Both the position numbers and the translations under genes were made by a program. The notes under the pieces were generated by a model. It worked only from the letters and a program-made list of their open reading frames with translations. It made no database searches and was not told where the DNA came from. Positions 1 to 5,756 of a stretch of DNA of 5,756 nt are shown here, piece by piece. Numbering within the stretch: the first letter of the stretch is position 1; every line of letters starts with the position of its first letter. This DNA is from CAMYLY01 sp039587215 (lineage in GTDB: Bacteria; Gemmatimonadota; Gemmatimonadetes; Gemmatimonadales; GWC2-71-9). Where the stretch lies: positions 1 through 5,756 of the forward strand of contig JBDHIW010000155.1 in assembly GCA_039587215.1 (NCBI GenBank), read 5' to 3'.

Positions 1-548
1 TACACGGTAAAGAACCGCAGGGCCGCGACCCGCATGTCGTACAGGTGGCGATATGTCTCGCAGAAGAACTCGCACGCGCGCTTTGTCGCGGCGTAGGGAG
101 AAATCGGGCGGTCGCACGGCTCGTCCTCCCGAAACGGGACACGATCACCATTCCCGTACACCGAGGACGACGAGCCGAAAACGACCCGCGCCACACCGGC
201 ATTCCGGCACGCCTGCAGCGTCACCGCCGTCCCGGTCACGTTGATGTCGCTGTAGACCGCGGGTTCGATCATGCTCGGCCGCACGCCCCCGCGGGCCGCC
301 AGGTGCACGACCGCGTCGGCACCGGCGACCGAGGCGTCCATGAAATCCTGGTCCCGGACGTCTCCCTCGAGGAGCGAGAAGGTCGGGAAACGGCTCAGCC
401 CATCGACGGCCGTATCCTTGAGCGCGCGGTCGTAGAACGGGTCGAAGTTGTCGATCCCCCGCACGACCATCCCCCGGTTCAGCAGCGCCTCTGCACAGTG
501 GCTTCCGATGAAGCCGGCCGCCCCGGTGATGGCGATGACCTCACCCAT
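1..548 (-). CDS. NAD-dependent nucleotide-sugar 4-epimerase, extended SDR family (3' part beyond the left edge)
   Basis: The minus strand from the ATG at 548 stays open to the window edge, giving 182 residues plus two bases of the next codon, the N-terminal half of a protein usually 310-340 long. The NAD-binding motif TGAAGFIG is at 8-15. GIDNFDPFYD (31-40) follows the second strand, and D63 in EGDVRD probably contacts the adenine. HLAARGGVRPS is at 82-92 and NVTGT at 103-107. The catalytic residues are in GSSSSVYG (125-132) and YAATK (Y152, K156). The frame ends in RFFTV, heading into the usual YGP. The DNFDPFYD and AARGGVRPS motifs resemble UDP-glucuronate 4-epimerases (LspL/Cap1J-like) and related GalE-like enzymes. 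With Ugd and UXS just upstream, UDP-glucuronate to UDP-galacturonate is the first guess, and UDP-xylose or UDP-glucose epimerisation the alternatives. The missing C-terminal half determines substrate choice. The ATG overlaps the uxs stop by 8 nt and has no clear SD, so translation probably depends on coupling. Confidence 0.9.
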   Translation of the reverse strand, partial: MGEVIAITGAAGFIGSHCAEALLNRGMVVRGIDNFDPFYDRALKDTAVDGLSRFPTFSLLEGDVRDQDFMDASVAGADAVVHLAARGGVRPSMIEPAVYSDINVTGTAVTLQACRNAGVARVVFGSSSSVYGNGDRVPFREDEPCDRPISPYAATKRACEFFCETYRHLYDMRVAALRFFTV

Positions 549-1476
549 CGAGGACGCTTTGGAAGTAGGGGATCGTCCGGCGAAGCCCATCCTCGAGCGC
601 AATGGTGGGCTCCCAGCCGAGTTCGGCATTGGCCTTCGCGATGTCCGGGCGACGCTGCTTCGGGTCGTCCGTAGGCAGCGGCTGCCGCACGATGGTCGAG
701 TCCGAGCCCGTGAGCTGCAGCACCAGCTCCGCCAGCTCGAGGACGGTGAACTCGCCGGGGTTCCCGATGTTGGTCGGCTCGGAACTCCCGTCCGCAAACA
801 GTCGCAGAATGCCCTCGATCAAGTCGTCGACGTAGCAGAACGAACGTGACTGCGATCCGTCGCCGTACACGGTGAGGGGCTCGCCCTTGAGCGCCTGCAC
901 GATAAAGTTGGACACCACCCGCCCGTCACTCGGGCGCATGCGCGGACCGTACGTGTTGAAGATCCTCACGATCCGCGTGTCGAGCCCGTGCGAGCGGTGA
1001 TAGGCCATGGTCATGGCCTCCGCGAACCGTTTGGCCTCGTCGTACACGCCGCGGGGCCCGATCGGATTCACGTTCCCCCAATAGGTCTCGGGCTGCGGGT
1101 GCACGAGGGGATCGCCGTACACCTCCGACGTGCTGGCCAGGAAGAACCGCGCCCCCTTTGCTTTGGCGAGCCCCAACGCGTTGTGCGTGCCGAGCGACCC
1201 CACCTTGAGCGTTTGGATCGGGAACTCCAGATAGTCGATGGGGCTTGCCGGAGACGCAAAATGGAAGACGGCATCCACACCGCCGTCGATCTCGATGAAC
1301 GTAGACACGTCGTGCCGCACGAGTTCGAAGCGGCCATCCGCATCCAGATGCGCCAGGTTCGCCGGGTTGCCGGTGATGACGTTGTCCACGCCCACGACGT
1401 CGAAGCCGTCCTTGAGCAGACGATCCGTGAGGTGCGACCCCAGGAAGCCCGCCGCTCCCGTGACTACTGCGCGCAT
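541..1476 (-). CDS. uxs: UDP-glucuronate decarboxylase (UDP-xylose synthase)
   Basis: This 311-residue extended short-chain dehydrogenase converts UDP-glucuronate to UDP-xylose through a 4-keto intermediate held with bound NAD+. The NAD-binding motif TGAAGFLG is at 6-13. Family signatures follow: HFASPASPIDY (72-82), STSEVYGDP (115-123) with T116, S117 and E118, and ETYWGNVNPIGPRG (130-143). The catalytic pair is YDEAK (Y145, K149). RIFNTYGPRM (171-180), DGRVVSNFI (184-192) and GSQSRSF with R211 complete the active site. These match the UXS pattern, including human UXS1, rather than ArnA-type decarboxylases or dTDP-glucose dehydratases. The same frame stays open for a further 125 codons upstream, but that stretch is Arg/Gly-rich without motifs and overlaps ugd in another frame. 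The real start is the ATG at 1476, which puts the Rossmann fold at residue 2, has a strong SD and shares one base with the ugd stop. Adjacent ugd supplies its substrate. Confidence 0.96.
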   Translation of the reverse strand: MRAVVTGAAGFLGSHLTDRLLKDGFDVVGVDNVITGNPANLAHLDADGRFELVRHDVSTFIEIDGGVDAVFHFASPASPIDYLEFPIQTLKVGSLGTHNALGLAKAKGARFFLASTSEVYGDPLVHPQPETYWGNVNPIGPRGVYDEAKRFAEAMTMAYHRSHGLDTRIVRIFNTYGPRMRPSDGRVVSNFIVQALKGEPLTVYGDGSQSRSFCYVDDLIEGILRLFADGSSEPTNIGNPGEFTVLELAELVLQLTGSDSTIVRQPLPTDDPKQRRPDIAKANAELGWEPTIALEDGLRRTIPYFQSVLDG

Positions 1477-2783
1477 CAGACGTCCCTCCGACCCAGGCTT
1501 CGGTACGTGAATCCGAGCCGCTCCATCCGCTCGGGGCGGTACAGGTTCCGACCGTCCACGACGACCGGGTTCACCATCGTGGTCTTCATACGTTCGAAAT
1601 CCGGATTGCGGTACTCGTTCCACTCGGTCACGACAATGAGCGCATGTGCGCCCTCCAGCACCCCGTACGTGTGGTCGACGTAGGTCACGCGATCCCCGAA
1701 CACGCGGCGAGCGGTCGCGAGCGCCTCGGGGTCGTGCACCCGGACCTCCGCGCCCGCCGCCAGCAAGGTCTCGACGACGTCGATCGCGGGGCTCTCGCGC
1801 ATGTCGTCCGTCTGCGCCTTGAAAGCGAGGCCCCAGATCGCCACGGTGCATCCGTTGAGGTCGTCTCCCAGCACGGCCAGAGCCTTCTCCGCCAGAATGC
1901 GCTTCTGACGCACGTTGACGCCCTCGACCGCGCGGAGCACCTCCAGATCGAGCCCGACGTCGTCACCCGTCCGGATCAGCGCCTGCACGTCCTTGGGAAA
2001 GCAGGATCCGCCGTACCCGGGTCCCGGGAAGAGGAACGACGGGCCGATTCTCCCGTCGCTGCCGATGCCCTTCCGCACCTGAGTCACGTCGGCCCCGACC
2101 CGTTCGCACAGCGCCGCGATCTGATTCATGAACGAGATGCGCGTCGCCAGCATCGCGTTGGCAGCGTACTTCGTCACCTCGGCGGACGGGATGTCCATGA
2201 AGAGCACCGGATTCCCGGTCCGCACGAACGGCGCGTACAGCTCGCGCAGCACGTCGGCAGCCTCGTCCGAATCGACCCCGACGACCACGCGGTCCGGCTT
2301 CATGAAATCGTCGACGGCGGCCCCCTCTTTGAGGAATTCGGGATTCGAGCAGACGTGGAACGAAACGTCGGTGCGCTCGGCGATTGCCTCCCGCACCTTC
2401 TCCGCGGTCCCGACCGGCACCGTGCTCTTCGTGATCACGACCTTGGAATCCGTCATGTGGTCACCGATCGTCCGGGCAACCGCGAGCACATGCTGGAGAT
2501 CCGCCGAACCGTCCTCGTCGGGCGGCGTGCCGACCGCAATGAACACGACCTCCGCCGCCGCCACCGCCGCACCGACGTCCGTCGTGAACGAGAGTCTCCC
2601 TTCCCTCTGGTTCGACTCGACGAGCGGCTCCAAGCCCGGCTCGTAGATCGGGATCTCGTTGCGCCGCAGGCGCTCGACCTTGGATGCGTCGACATCGGCG
2701 CAGATGACGTCGTTACCCATCTCCGCCAAGCACGATCCCACGACCAATCCCACATAACCCGTACCCACCACCGTCACCTTCAT
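1476..2783 (-). CDS. ugd: UDP-glucose 6-dehydrogenase
   Basis: This complete 435-residue protein oxidises UDP-glucose to UDP-glucuronate with two NAD+, and its length is typical of bacterial Ugd/TuaD enzymes. The N-terminal Rossmann domain has GTGYVG (7-12), the Asp ending the second strand (CADVD, 28-32), IYEPGLE (46-52) and FIAVGTPPDEDG (81-92). The STVPVGT (120-126) and NPEFLKEG (147-154) motifs follow, the latter carrying the conserved glutamate E153. The central helical domain has AEVTKYAANA with the conserved lysine K205. The catalytic cysteine is C261 in FPGPGYGGSCFPKD (252-265), which forms the thiohemiacetal intermediate. The C-terminal domain has GLAFKAQTDDMRESP (318-332). The GSCFPKD context, IYEPGLE and the downstream UXS gene all point to UDP-glucose rather than a HexNAc substrate. 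The product is the direct substrate of UXS. The gene overlaps the upstream stop by 4 nt, and its own TGA shares one base with the UXS start. Confidence 0.96.
   Translation of the reverse strand: MKVTVVGTGYVGLVVGSCLAEMGNDVICADVDASKVERLRRNEIPIYEPGLEPLVESNQREGRLSFTTDVGAAVAAAEVVFIAVGTPPDEDGSADLQHVLAVARTIGDHMTDSKVVITKSTVPVGTAEKVREAIAERTDVSFHVCSNPEFLKEGAAVDDFMKPDRVVVGVDSDEAADVLRELYAPFVRTGNPVLFMDIPSAEVTKYAANAMLATRISFMNQIAALCERVGADVTQVRKGIGSDGRIGPSFLFPGPGYGGSCFPKDVQALIRTGDDVGLDLEVLRAVEGVNVRQKRILAEKALAVLGDDLNGCTVAIWGLAFKAQTDDMRESPAIDVVETLLAAGAEVRVHDPEALATARRVFGDRVTYVDHTYGVLEGAHALIVVTEWNEYRNPDFERMKTTMVNPVVVDGRNLYRPERMERLGFTYRSLGRRDV
1485..1489 (-). promoter_or_regulatory. Shine-Dalgarno site that fixes the uxs start
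   Basis: GGAGG (within CGGAGGGAC) sits 8 nt before the ATG at 1476, inside the last codons of ugd. It decides in favour of this start over the in-frame ATG about 375 nt further upstream. Confidence 0.75.
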
Positions 2784-4081
2784 TCGCCAGCCTCCACCGG
2801 CAACACGTGCCGCGTGTCGACGACGCGCCGTGCGTGGCGTCGCACCGTCGCGTAGTCGATTTCGGAATGATCCGTCGTAATCACGACGCAGTCGGCCCGC
2901 TCAAGCATGTCGGGCGTGAGGAGCTGAGACTCCAGGACAAGGCCCTCGTCGTCGAACCGTGGAATGAACGGATCGTGGTACGAGATCTCCGCACCCTGGC
3001 GTCGAAGAAGGCGGATCACGTCGATGGCGGGACTCTCCCGGAGATCGTCGATGTCCTTCTTGTAGGCGACGCCCAGAAGCAACACCTTCGCGCCGCGTAC
3101 CGACAGCGATCCTTCGTTCAGCGCCTCGGCGACCTTTCGGACCCAAAAGGCCGGCATCTCCGAGTTGACCTCGCCGGCCACCTCGATGAACCGCGTCTTG
3201 TAGTTGAGCCCCCGCATCTTCCACGCGAGGTAGTGCGGGTCGATGGGGATGCAGTGCCCGCCCAGTCCGGGCCCCGGCGTGAACTTCATGAAGCCGAAGG
3301 GTTTGGTCGCCGCCGCTTCGATCACTTCCCAGACATCGACGCCCAGCTTGTCGCACACGATCGCCATCTCGTTCGCCAGCCCGATGTTCACGCTTCGAAA
3401 CGTGTTCTCGAGCAGTTTGACCAGCTCGGCCGCCTCCGGCGACGATACCGGCACCAGCGTGTCGAACACCGGGGCGTACAGGGCCTGCGCGACACGGCCG
3501 CAGGCCGGCGTGAGCCCGCCCAGCACCTTCGGCGTGTTGCGCGTCTGCCAGACCGCATTCCCGGGATCGACCCGCTCCGGGCTGAACGCCAGGAACACAT
3601 CCTCCCCGACAGTGAGGCCGCTCTTCTCGAGGTGGGGCAGCAGCAACTCCCGCGTCGTGCCGGGATACGTCGTGCTCTCCAGTACGATCAGCTGACCGGG
3701 CCGCACGGCGGCCGCCATCGATTCGGCGACCGAAAGCACGTAGGAGATGTCGGGATCCTTCGTCTTGGACAGCGGCGTCGGCACGCAGATCGACAGCACG
3801 TCGACCTCCCCGAGCCGGGCCATGTCGGTCGTCGCCGCGATCTGTCCCGCACTGACCAGCGGCCGCAGCGTTTCGGTATCGACGTCCTGAATGTGTGACT
3901 CACCGGCCCCGACCGACGCCACGACGTCAGGATTGACGTCGAACCCCAGCACCCTGTACCCGGCGTTGGCCACTTCGACCGCGAGCGGCAGGCCGACGTA
4001 CCCCAAACCGATCACACCGAATACGGCGGACCTGTCGTTCGCCTTGGTAATCAATTGCGTTTCAAAACCCGACTCGCTCAT
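2780..4081 (-). CDS. wbpA: UDP-N-acetyl-D-glucosamine 6-dehydrogenase, WbpA-like
   Basis: This 433-residue protein is a complete nucleotide-sugar dehydrogenase of the UDP-HexNAc branch. It carries out two successive NAD-dependent oxidations at C6, turning UDP-GlcNAc into its uronic acid. The NAD-binding Rossmann motif GLGYVG is at 25-30, after a polar leader of about 20 residues. CVPTPLSKTKDPD (99-111) and ESTTYPGTT (135-143) follow. FSPERVDPGN (166-175) is typical of the WbpA/WbpO/TviB branch. AELVKLLENTFR (218-229) holds the conserved lysine K222. The active-site cysteine is C277 in PGPGLGGHCIPIDP, and GVAYKKDIDDLRESP (337-351) is the C-terminal NAD-domain signature. The GGHCIPIDP setting separates it from the UDP-glucose enzyme next door (GGSCFPKD). 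WecC-type UDP-ManNAc dehydrogenase is the main alternative, but the WbpB- and WbpE-like neighbours favour UDP-GlcNAc. It overlaps both adjacent genes by an ATGA, and a strong GGAGG precedes its start. Confidence 0.93.
   Translation of the reverse strand: MSESGFETQLITKANDRSAVFGVIGLGYVGLPLAVEVANAGYRVLGFDVNPDVVASVGAGESHIQDVDTETLRPLVSAGQIAATTDMARLGEVDVLSICVPTPLSKTKDPDISYVLSVAESMAAAVRPGQLIVLESTTYPGTTRELLLPHLEKSGLTVGEDVFLAFSPERVDPGNAVWQTRNTPKVLGGLTPACGRVAQALYAPVFDTLVPVSSPEAAELVKLLENTFRSVNIGLANEMAIVCDKLGVDVWEVIEAAATKPFGFMKFTPGPGLGGHCIPIDPHYLAWKMRGLNYKTRFIEVAGEVNSEMPAFWVRKVAEALNEGSLSVRGAKVLLLGVAYKKDIDDLRESPAIDVIRLLRRQGAEISYHDPFIPRFDDEGLVLESQLLTPDMLERADCVVITTDHSEIDYATVRRHARRVVDTRHVLPVEAGE
2791..2795 (-). 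promoter_or_regulatory. Shine-Dalgarno site for ugd
   Basis: GGAGG on the minus strand, 7 nt before the ATG at 2783, is a near-ideal site. It lies inside the 3' end of the WbpA-like gene and confirms that the MKVTVVGTGYVG start is right. Confidence 0.7.
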
Positions 4082-5094
4082 GCCCCTCCAATCGCCTCGG
4101 CAGCCCCGCCATCCGCCATCGAGCGGGACGCTGCCTCGAGAATCTCCACCACCGCGACACCGTGCTCGGCCGTCACGTGCGGCGCTTCCGTGCCGCGCGC
4201 CACCCGTACGAAGTGCTCGAGCTCCGCACGCAGCGGCTCGACCGTCGGAATCCGTGGAATCGTGATGTCGCCCTCACGTACCGCAATGCTCTCCCCATAC
4301 GATGCATACTCGGGCGGCCGTGACACGCCCTTGTCGTAGACCTTGAGCTTCTCGCGCGGCTGCATGTCGTCGAACACGACCATCTTCTGCGAACCCACCA
4401 CCGTGAGCCGGCGCTCCTTGTGCGGATCCAGCCACGACATCTGCACGTGCGCGAGCGCCCCCGACGCAAACCCCATGGTCATGAACACCACGTCCTCGAT
4501 GCCCGGCTGCAGATAGCTCCGTCCCTGGGCCGCGACCGACACCGGTTGCTCGTCCAGCAATTCCAGGGCCACCGAGACGTCGTGGGGACCGAAACTCCAG
4601 AGGGCGTTCTCGTCGGGACGCACCTGTCCCAGGTTCACCCGCTGGCTGTAGAGGTAGTAGACGTCGCCGAGGTCACCGCCCCGAAGCATCGCTCTGAGGT
4701 GCTGGAGGGCCGGATGGAAGACCAGGAGATGGCCGACGAGTACGGGCACCCCCACCCGGGTCGCGACGTCCGCGACGCGCGAGGCCTCCTTCACCGACAG
4801 CGCGAACGGCTTCTCCACCAGCGCCGGCATCCCGCGCTCGAGCGCCGCGACCGCGATCTCGGCGTGGCTGGCAGCCGGCGTCGCCACCACGACCGCATCA
4901 GCGGCGTCGAGCGCCTGAACATAGTCGTCGGTGACGAGCGCAACCGCCGGGTACTGGCTCCTGATCATTGCGCGACGGTCTTCGCGCACATCCGCAACGG
5001 CCGTGAGCTCGACGTCCGACAAGGAGGCAACGGTCCGGATGTGGTTGCGCCCCCACCCACCGGCCCCGACGACCGCCACGCGCAGCCGGCTCAT
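4078..5094 (-). CDS. wbpB: Gfo/Idh/MocA family oxidoreductase, WbpB/WlbA-like UDP-GlcNAc-uronate 3-dehydrogenase
   Basis: This 338-residue protein has the family's two-domain layout and typical length. An N-terminal Rossmann fold opens with VAVVGAGGWGRNH (6-18), which binds NAD. The EKP motif (94-96) supplies the conserved lysine K95. A C-terminal alpha/beta domain contains FGPHDVSVAL (168-177), whose His (H171) is a likely catalytic or substrate-binding residue, and the ERRLTVVGSQKMVVFDD stretch (227-243), which resembles the WlbA/WbpB subgroup. In that subgroup the enzyme oxidises C3 of UDP-2-acetamido-2-deoxy-glucuronate, giving the 3-keto sugar that a WbpE/WlbC aminotransferase then aminates. 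The flanking aminotransferase and UDP-GlcNAc dehydrogenase make this the best assignment. Other Gfo/Idh members act on inositol or other sugars, so the substrate is inferred while the family is secure. The ATG is supported by GGGAG 8 nt upstream and by the 4-nt overlap with the aminotransferase stop. Confidence 0.92.
   Translation of the reverse strand: MSRLRVAVVGAGGWGRNHIRTVASLSDVELTAVADVREDRRAMIRSQYPAVALVTDDYVQALDAADAVVVATPAASHAEIAVAALERGMPALVEKPFALSVKEASRVADVATRVGVPVLVGHLLVFHPALQHLRAMLRGGDLGDVYYLYSQRVNLGQVRPDENALWSFGPHDVSVALELLDEQPVSVAAQGRSYLQPGIEDVVFMTMGFASGALAHVQMSWLDPHKERRLTVVGSQKMVVFDDMQPREKLKVYDKGVSRPPEYASYGESIAVREGDITIPRIPTVEPLRAELEHFVRVARGTEAPHVTAEHGVAVVEILEAASRSMADGGAAEAIGGA
4085..4089 (-). 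promoter_or_regulatory. Shine-Dalgarno site for the WbpA-like gene, unusually close to the start
   Basis: GGAGG within TTGGAGGGGC lies only 3 nt before the ATG at 4081, closer than the usual 5-9 nt. The bases also encode the last residues of the oxidoreductase. The close spacing may mean translation relies partly on coupling through the ATGA overlap. Confidence 0.55.
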
Positions 5095-5756
5095 TGGTAG
5101 AACTCCCGAACGGCGTCGATCACGCGATCCTGCTGGTCGTCGGTCAGCTCAGGGTAGACGGGCAACGACAGCACCTCTCGCGCGGCACGCTCGGCGACGG
5201 GCAGCTGCCCTTCCCGGTAGCCCAAGTCGGCGAAGCACGGCTGTCGGTGCAGCGCGACCGGGTAATACACGGCACACCCGATCTCCCGGGCTTGAAGGTG
5301 AGCCCGCAGGTCGTCGCGCCGGTCGGCGCGGATCGTGTACTGATGGAACGTGTGCTCGTTGCCAGGCGCCGTAGCCGGACACACTACCTCGGCGACCTGA
5401 GCGAGCGCCTCACTGTACCGCCGTGCCCGTTCACGGCGCGCCGCGTTCCACCCGTCGAGCCTCGGGAGCTTCGCCAGCAGCACCGCGGCCTGGACGGTAT
5501 CGAGACGACTGTTGGTTCCGACCTCGTCGTGGTGGTACTGCTTCGCTCCGCCATGCGTGCGCAGTCGGCGAAGCCGCTCGGCAAGCGCCTGATCGTTGGT
5601 GACGATCATCCCTCCGTCACCCCAGGCCCCTAGGTTCTTGCTCGGGAAGAAGGAAAACGCGCCGGTCCAGCCGAGCGAGCCCGCCTTCACGGTTTGGCCC
5701 GCTACCGCCTGCGTCGCGCCGATGGCCTGCGCGGCGTCTTCCACGATGTGCAGGCC
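5091..5756 (-). CDS. wbpE: DegT/DnrJ/EryC1 family PLP-dependent sugar aminotransferase, WbpE-like (5' part beyond the right edge)
   Basis: The visible 221 residues are the C-terminal part of a sugar aminotransferase; family members are about 360-380 residues, so some 150 N-terminal residues lie beyond the window. Numbering from the first visible codon, the EDAAQAIGA motif (6-14) carries the Asp (D7) that pairs with the pyridine nitrogen of PLP. The GAFSFFPSKNLGAWGDGG stretch (32-49) carries the Schiff-base lysine, K40 (codon at 5637-5639). NSRLDTVQAAVL further on is also typical. The cytosolic enzyme transfers an amino group, usually from glutamate, to a keto-sugar nucleotide. With a WbpB-like oxidoreductase and a WbpA-like dehydrogenase directly downstream, the expected substrate is UDP-2-acetamido-3-keto-glucuronate and the product the 3-amino sugar. 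That assignment is inferred from context and the family's resemblance to WbpE/WlbC; 3- and 4-aminotransferases are hard to tell apart without the N-terminal half. The TGA stop overlaps the next ATG by 4 nt (ATGA). Confidence 0.93.
   Translation of the reverse strand, partial: GLHIVEDAAQAIGATQAVAGQTVKAGSLGWTGAFSFFPSKNLGAWGDGGMIVTNDQALAERLRRLRTHGGAKQYHHDEVGTNSRLDTVQAAVLLAKLPRLDGWNAARRERARRYSEALAQVAEVVCPATAPGNEHTFHQYTIRADRRDDLRAHLQAREIGCAVYYPVALHRQPCFADLGYREGQLPVAERAAREVLSLPVYPELTDDQQDRVIDAVREFYQ
5103..5107 (-). promoter_or_regulatory. Shine-Dalgarno site for the WbpB-like gene
   Basis: The minus strand reads GGGAG here, 8 nt before the ATG at 5094, inside the last codons of the upstream aminotransferase. 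Together with the ATGA overlap it supports this start and suggests coupled translation. Confidence 0.6.

Noticed and set aside
45..849. Plus-strand open frames near the left edge (45-674, 448-849).
   Set aside because: They are antisense to the epimerase and to uxs, both of which have intact catalytic motifs on the minus strand; the plus-strand translations are low-complexity.
1477..1851. A 125-residue N-terminal extension of UXS in the same frame.
   Set aside because: It overlaps ugd, is Arg/Gly-rich without motifs, and the ATG at 1476 has a good Shine-Dalgarno and places the Rossmann fold at the N-terminus as in other UXS proteins.
1644..2855. A 403-codon open frame on the plus strand.
   Set aside because: It is exactly antisense to ugd, rich in Arg, His and Asp, and shows no family motif. 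Long antisense frames are expected opposite high-GC genes. The same holds for the plus-strand frames at 2807-3898, 988-1683 and 4420-5100.
5091..5744. A GTG at 5744 as the start of a short 217-residue aminotransferase.
   Set aside because: The GTG is an internal valine next to the PLP-binding EDAAQ motif, the frame is open to the window edge, and the enzyme needs its N-terminal half.
1..5756. Promoters, terminators, RNA genes, mobile elements, CRISPR, or a novel defence-type system.
   Set aside because: The window is fully occupied by six recognisable nucleotide-sugar genes without gaps, and I saw no direct repeats, inverted repeats or tRNA-like structure that stood out from the coding sequence.

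Overview
The window is wall-to-wall coding on the minus strand: six genes, two of them cut by the window edges. Every junction is a short overlap (4, 4, 4, 1 and 8 nt), so there is no intergenic DNA. The sequence is GC-rich (roughly two thirds G+C by eye, with G or C at most third codon positions). Gene content and the Shine-Dalgarno sequences are bacterial, and the sugars involved are typical of Gram-negative surface polysaccharides. A high-GC phylum such as Gemmatimonadota, Acidobacteriota or a proteobacterium would fit, but nothing here fixes the taxon.

In transcription order, from the right edge to the left, the genes are: (1) the C-terminal 221 residues of a DegT/DnrJ/EryC1-type PLP aminotransferase, WbpE-like; (2) a Gfo/Idh/MocA-type NAD-dependent oxidoreductase, WbpB/WlbA-like; (3) a UDP-N-acetylglucosamine 6-dehydrogenase, WbpA-like; (4) a UDP-glucose 6-dehydrogenase, Ugd; (5) a UDP-glucuronate decarboxylase (UDP-xylose synthase, UXS); (6) the N-terminal 182 residues of an extended-SDR nucleotide-sugar 4-epimerase.

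The genes form two pathway modules. Genes 1-3 are the core of the route from UDP-GlcNAc to UDP-2-acetamido-3-amino-2,3-dideoxy-glucuronate, in the reaction order 6-dehydrogenation (gene 3), 3-oxidation (gene 2), 3-transamination (gene 1). The usual next enzyme, a WbpD-type N-acetyltransferase, is not in the window. Genes 4-6 start from UDP-glucose: Ugd makes UDP-glucuronate, UXS decarboxylates it to UDP-xylose, and the epimerase acts on either UDP-glucuronate (giving UDP-galacturonate) or a neutral sugar such as UDP-xylose or UDP-glucose. The likely role is supplying acidic and pentose sugar donors for an O-antigen, capsule or exopolysaccharide whose glycosyltransferases and export genes lie outside the window.

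I found no RNA gene, mobile element, repeat array, CRISPR, promoter or terminator. I see no evidence of a previously undescribed system. The points most worth a second look are the fused two-module layout, the undetermined substrate of the last epimerase and the missing acetyltransferase.
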